Assembly (NCBI GenBank): GCA_041488375.1
Contig: JBGPPD010000128.1
Coordinates: 1 to 8,303 of the forward strand
Reading direction: 5' to 3'
Source: JAABQT01 sp041488375
GTDB taxonomy: Bacteria; Pseudomonadota; Gammaproteobacteria; Burkholderiales; SG8-39
DNA: 8,303 nt
Below, piece by piece: positions 6,299-8,303 of this stretch. The notes under the pieces are model-generated. The model ran no database searches. It was not told the DNA's origin and saw nothing but the letters and a program-made list of their open reading frames with translations. The first letter of the stretch is position 1; each line of letters begins with the position of its first letter. The translations under genes and the position numbers were made by a program.

Positions 6299-6317
6299 AG
6301 TTGACATCATCAACTAT
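6297..6317. promoter_or_regulatory. Perfect 8-5-8 palindrome, probable MarR operator
   Basis: ATAGTTGA (6297-6304) and its exact reverse complement TCAACTAT (6310-6317) are separated by five bases (CATCA). An AT-rich perfect palindrome with TTGA/TCAA half-sites about one helical turn apart is the usual form of a MarR-family operator. It overlaps the lyase start codon by 2 bp and covers the TTGACA hexamer facing pcaH. A MarR gene lies in the pcaHG operon, so autoregulation together with control of the divergent lyase gene is the simplest reading. A further TGTCAAC (6330-6336) is the inverse of GTTGACA at 6300-6306 and may be an extra half-site. Confidence 0.7.
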
Positions 6318-6330
6318 CCGGCGCTAGGCT
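6301..6330 (+). promoter_or_regulatory. Putative promoter for pcaHG-marR operon
   Basis: A consensus -35 hexamer TTGACA (6301-6306) is followed after 18 bp by a weak -10, TAGGCT (6325-6330, three of six matching TATAAT). Transcription would begin about 7 nt later, at or next to the ATG of pcaH (6338), giving a leaderless or nearly leaderless message. That agrees with the lack of a Shine-Dalgarno before this ATG. The -35 lies inside the operator palindrome, so a bound repressor would block it. Confidence 0.4.
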
Positions 6331-6335
6331 GTCAA
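6306..6335 (-). promoter_or_regulatory. Putative promoter for lyase-permease operon
   Basis: On the minus strand a consensus TTGACA (6335-6330) is followed after 18 bp by GATGAT (6311-6306, four of six matching TATAAT). The predicted transcript would start near 6299, next to the lyase ATG at 6298, so it too would be almost leaderless; no Shine-Dalgarno is visible. The -10 lies within the palindrome at 6297-6317. The arrangement mirrors the plus-strand promoter, and the two overlap almost completely. Confidence 0.35.
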
Positions 6336-6337
6336 CG

Positions 6338-7036
6338 ATGCACACCGTGATCTCCCCTCGCAACGAGCGCACCCAGCCGGCGCGCATCGTTCCCGGCTAC
6401 CCGCAGACCCCCTGGCGCAACCCGAAGCAGCCGCTCGTGCGGCGGCCGCCGACCCTTTCGGAGCTCACGGGCCCGACCGAGGTCGCCGGGCGCGTGAAAC
6501 TGCTCGGCGGGGACATCGCCGGACACGGCGACCGACAGGCGATCGGCCAGCTGATGCACCTCAGGCTGCGCGTGGTGGACGAGGACGGCTCGCCGGTCGG
6601 CGGCACCGTGGTCGAGATCTGGCAGGCGAACGGCGCTGGGCGCTACATCCATCCGAACGACGACGACCATGCGCCGGTGGACGCGAATTTCTACGGCGCG
6701 GCGCGCCTGCTCACCGATGAAACGGGGGCCATCGACCTGCGCACGGTGAAGCCCGGCGCCTACCCGGTGCCGACGAAGGACGGCTGGTGGCGGCCGCCGC
6801 ACATCCACTTCTCGATTTTCGGCAGGGTGTGGCTCTCGCGCCTGGTGACGCAGATGTACTTCCCGGGCGAGCCGCTCAACGCACAGGACCGCATCCTGAA
6901 CGCGGTGCCCGACGCGCAGGCGCGCGAGCGGCTGATCGCGCGCCTCGCGCCGCCCACGGGCGATCCGCACAACGCGCTGGTCTTCGAGCACCAGATCGTG
7001 TTGCGCGGCCGCAGGGCCACGCCGTCGCAGCCATGA
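6338..7036 (+). CDS. pcaH: Protocatechuate 3,4-dioxygenase-like beta subunit
   Basis: A 232-residue catalytic (beta) subunit of a heterodimeric intradiol dioxygenase of the protocatechuate 3,4-dioxygenase family. Iron ligands are Tyr103 in GRYIHPND, Tyr142 in PGAYPVP, and His155 and His157 in WRPPHIHF. The catalytic Arg of the WRP motif (Arg152), the N-terminal VPGY tyrosine (Tyr21; Tyr324 in P. putida numbering) and the TQMYF glutamine (Gln172; Gln477) are kept. After the ligand tyrosine, the usual YPWRN reads YPVPT, so the pocket Trp449 is Val144 here. ATG 6338 gives the expected N-terminus (RNERTQPARIVPGY matches RDRNWHPPALTPGY of known PcaH); a GTG nine bases downstream is the alternative. 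No ribosome-binding site is visible and the message may be leaderless. Its stop overlaps pcaG (ATGA). The fold is clear, but protocatechuate as substrate is uncertain. Confidence 0.87.
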   Translation: MHTVISPRNERTQPARIVPGYPQTPWRNPKQPLVRRPPTLSELTGPTEVAGRVKLLGGDIAGHGDRQAIGQLMHLRLRVVDEDGSPVGGTVVEIWQANGAGRYIHPNDDDHAPVDANFYGAARLLTDETGAIDLRTVKPGAYPVPTKDGWWRPPHIHFSIFGRVWLSRLVTQMYFPGEPLNAQDRILNAVPDAQARERLIARLAPPTGDPHNALVFEHQIVLRGRRATPSQP

Positions 7037-7626
7037 TCCGCCGCAAGCCGGCGAGGAAGTCCGCGCAGCGCCGACTGATTCCCACCGGCGAAGCCACCAT
7101 CGGCCCGTTCTTTCCGCCGCGCTACGTGGACGCGGGCGCGAACGACTTGACGCAGTTCGATGACCACAAAGCGCAGGGCGAGGTCATCGAGATTGCCGGG
7201 GTCGTGCGCCAGGAGGACGGCGCACCGCTGGAGAACCTGGTGCTCGAGATCTGGCAGGCGGATGCGAAGGGCCTCTACCGCCATCCCGCCGATCCGCGCC
7301 ATCGCGAGGCCGATCCGAGGTTCTTCGGCTGGGGGCGCGCGGCGACCGACAAGGAAGGCCGCTACGCGTTTCGCACCGTGCGGCCCGGCGCGCCGCCAGG
7401 ACGCGCGCGGCACATCAACGTGATGGTGATGTTCTCCGGGTTGATGCGCATCCTCAAGACCACCCTGTTCTTTCCCGGCGAGCAGGCGAACGACGCGGAT
7501 CCCGTCTACCAGGCCGTGCCCAAGGCGCGGCGCCGCCTGCTGGTGGCGCGCGAGGAGGCCGCCGGCCGCTACCGCTTCGACCTCAAGCTGCGCGGCGAAC
7601 ATGAAACCCCGTTCTTCGACGATTGA
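7033..7626 (+). CDS. pcaG: Protocatechuate 3,4-dioxygenase-like alpha subunit
   Basis: A 197-residue alpha subunit that pairs with the preceding beta subunit to form the ring-cleavage heterodimer. It has the same beta-sandwich core (LEIWQADAKGLY, 71-82) and the alpha-subunit hallmarks: the iron-ligand positions have decayed, with GAPPG (119-123) lacking the second tyrosine and RHIN (126-129) keeping only the first histidine. The C-terminus YRFDLKLRGEHETPFFDD matches PcaG YRFDIRIQGEGETVFFDF. By alignment to remembered P. putida PcaG, the ARG motif holding Arg133, which contributes to the substrate pocket, reads FSG here, so the Arg is Ser135. The ATG overlaps the pcaH stop (ATGA), so coupled translation should give equal subunit amounts. 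The marR start follows its stop after 1 nt. The assignment as an alpha-type subunit is firm; the substrate is not. Confidence 0.86.
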   Translation: MIRRKPARKSAQRRLIPTGEATIGPFFPPRYVDAGANDLTQFDDHKAQGEVIEIAGVVRQEDGAPLENLVLEIWQADAKGLYRHPADPRHREADPRFFGWGRAATDKEGRYAFRTVRPGAPPGRARHINVMVMFSGLMRILKTTLFFPGEQANDADPVYQAVPKARRRLLVAREEAAGRYRFDLKLRGEHETPFFDD

Positions 7627-7627
7627 C

Positions 7628-8086
7628 ATGCCCGGCATCCGGGACCTGCTCTCCTACCGGCTGCACGTGGTGGCGAACCTGCTGTCGCGCGGCGCGGAGC
7701 TGCGCTACCGGCGCGAGTTCGGCGTCAGCCTGTGGGAGTGGCGCACGGTGGCGCTGCTCGGCGGGGCGAACGGCGCGCAATCCCTGAACGCGCTGGCGAG
7801 CGCCGCCGGCATCGACAAGAGCCAGATGAGCCGCGTGGTGTCCGGTCTCGCCGCGCGGGGCCTGGTGCTGCGCGCGATCGATGCCAACGACGCTCGCGGC
7901 GTGCGCCTCACGCTGACGCGCGCCGGGCGCAAGCTCTGCGACGGCCTGATCCGCGCGGCGGCCGACCGCAATGACGCCTTCCTCGACTGCCTGAGCGCGA
8001 AGGAGCGCGCCGCCTTCGACGAGGCGCTCGCCAAGCTCGCCGCGCGCGCGCGCCAGTTCATCGAGCGCGAGCGCACGGCCAGGTGA
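7628..8086 (+). CDS. MarR family transcriptional regulator
   Basis: A 152-residue winged helix-turn-helix regulator of the MarR family, expected to act as a dimer that releases DNA on binding an aromatic ligand. The N-terminal LLSYRLHVVANLLSRG helix (7-22) forms part of the dimer interface. The recognition helix is about 63-78 (DKSQMSRVVSGLAARG), and the wing carries the family DxR signature in DANDARGVRLTLTRAG (85-100). The start at 7628 lies 1 nt after the pcaG stop; an in-frame ATG at 7601 would overlap pcaG by 26 bp and add nine residues that do not look conserved. The stop overlaps a GTG start (GTGA) of the next gene. Position in the pcaHG operon and the perfect palindrome upstream of pcaH point to local autoregulation. 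Confidence 0.92.
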   Translation: MPGIRDLLSYRLHVVANLLSRGAELRYRREFGVSLWEWRTVALLGGANGAQSLNALASAAGIDKSQMSRVVSGLAARGLVLRAIDANDARGVRLTLTRAGRKLCDGLIRAAADRNDAFLDCLSAKERAAFDEALAKLAARARQFIERERTAR

Positions 8087-8303
8087 AGACGCGCATCACC
8101 GAGCTGCTCGGCATCCGCTACCCGGTGTTCCAGGCGGCGATGAGCTGGGCCTCGTCCAACGCGCCGCTGGTGATCGCCGTGTCGAACGCCGGCGGCATGG
8201 GCGTCATTGCCGCGGGGCCGATGCGGCCGGAGGATTTCCGGCGCGCGCTGGCCGACATCCGCGCGGGCACCGACAAGCCCTACGGCGTCAACATCCCGCT
8301 CAA
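8083..8303 (+). CDS. Nitronate monooxygenase family protein, 5' part only
   Basis: The first 73 codons of a gene cut by the window edge. It starts at GTG 8083, overlapping the marR stop (GTGA). The translation begins MKTRITELLGIRYPVFQAAMSW and continues with AVSNAGGMGVIAAG (32-45) and TDKPYGVNIPL (63-73). These are the N-terminal landmarks of the FMN-dependent nitronate monooxygenase / 2-nitropropane dioxygenase family (also related to FabK): the LGIxYP entry, the AVSNAGGxG loop and the PxGVN strand. Such enzymes oxidise nitronates, but many members have unrelated or unknown substrates. It appears to be the fourth gene of the pcaHG-marR operon. The FMN and catalytic His regions lie beyond the window, so activity cannot be judged. 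Confidence 0.85.
   Translation, partial: MKTRITELLGIRYPVFQAAMSWASSNAPLVIAVSNAGGMGVIAAGPMRPEDFRRALADIRAGTDKPYGVNIPL

Noticed and set aside
6307..6313. Alternative lyase starts at ATG 6307, ATG 6310 or TTG 6313
   Set aside because: They would put most of the operator palindrome inside the coding region, and the extra residues (such as MST) match no family sequence; ATG 6298 is preferred, though this is not proven.
1..8303. CRISPR arrays, tRNA or rRNA genes, insertion sequences, integrases or attachment sites
   Set aside because: No regularly spaced repeats, cloverleaf-like segments, terminal inverted repeats or transposase/integrase motifs were seen in reading both strands.

Overview
This is a GC-rich, very compact bacterial window with high third-position GC, TTG/GTG starts, start-stop overlaps and a Bug-type (TctC) binding protein. 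These traits suggest a betaproteobacterium, most likely Burkholderiales-like; this is inferred from gene style and not proven. Ten genes are supported, the last cut by the window edge. Most fit an accessory locus for aromatic or xenobiotic catabolism.

Layout. (1) 3-656 (+): DUF899 thioredoxin-like protein. (2) 653-2499 (-): a two-gene unit, with a secreted Bug solute-binding protein followed by a D-2-hydroxyacid dehydrogenase coupled through a TTGA overlap. (3) 2500-2556: a 57-bp divergent leader with mirrored ribosome-binding sites. (4) 2557-4481 (+): hydroxyquinol 1,2-dioxygenase-like enzyme and a zinc-dependent MetE-C-like methyltransferase, joined by an ATGA overlap. (5) 4482-4643: the only real gap, holding what looks like the C-terminal stub of a lost minus-strand gene. 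(6) 4644-6298 (-): an HMG-CoA-lyase-like enzyme followed by a TauE/SafE permease, again joined by TTGA. (7) 6299-6337: a 39-bp divergent control region with a perfect 8-5-8 palindrome and facing TTGACA hexamers. (8) 6338-8303 (+): protocatechuate 3,4-dioxygenase-like beta and alpha subunits, a MarR regulator and the start of a nitronate monooxygenase, all overlapping or 1 nt apart.

How it may work. Two separate intradiol ring-cleavage systems sit in one locus: a single-polypeptide hydroxyquinol type (product maleylacetate) and a heterodimeric PcaHG type. The MarR regulator encoded behind pcaHG is the obvious candidate to bind the palindrome between pcaH and the lyase gene, controlling both directions in response to an aromatic ligand. 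The Bug protein could capture an organic acid, and the permease could export an anion such as sulfite or an organosulfonate. No maleylacetate reductase, muconate cycloisomerase or lactone-processing gene is visible, so the pathway must be completed elsewhere.

Most unusual points. The PcaHG pair lacks two residues that I recall as lining the protocatechuate pocket (alpha Arg133 and beta Trp449, P. putida numbering). The HMG-CoA-lyase homologue has His where the catalytic Cys should be, and a longer loop. Together these hint at a non-standard substrate. All homology statements come from motif recognition and remembered family sequences, not from database searches.
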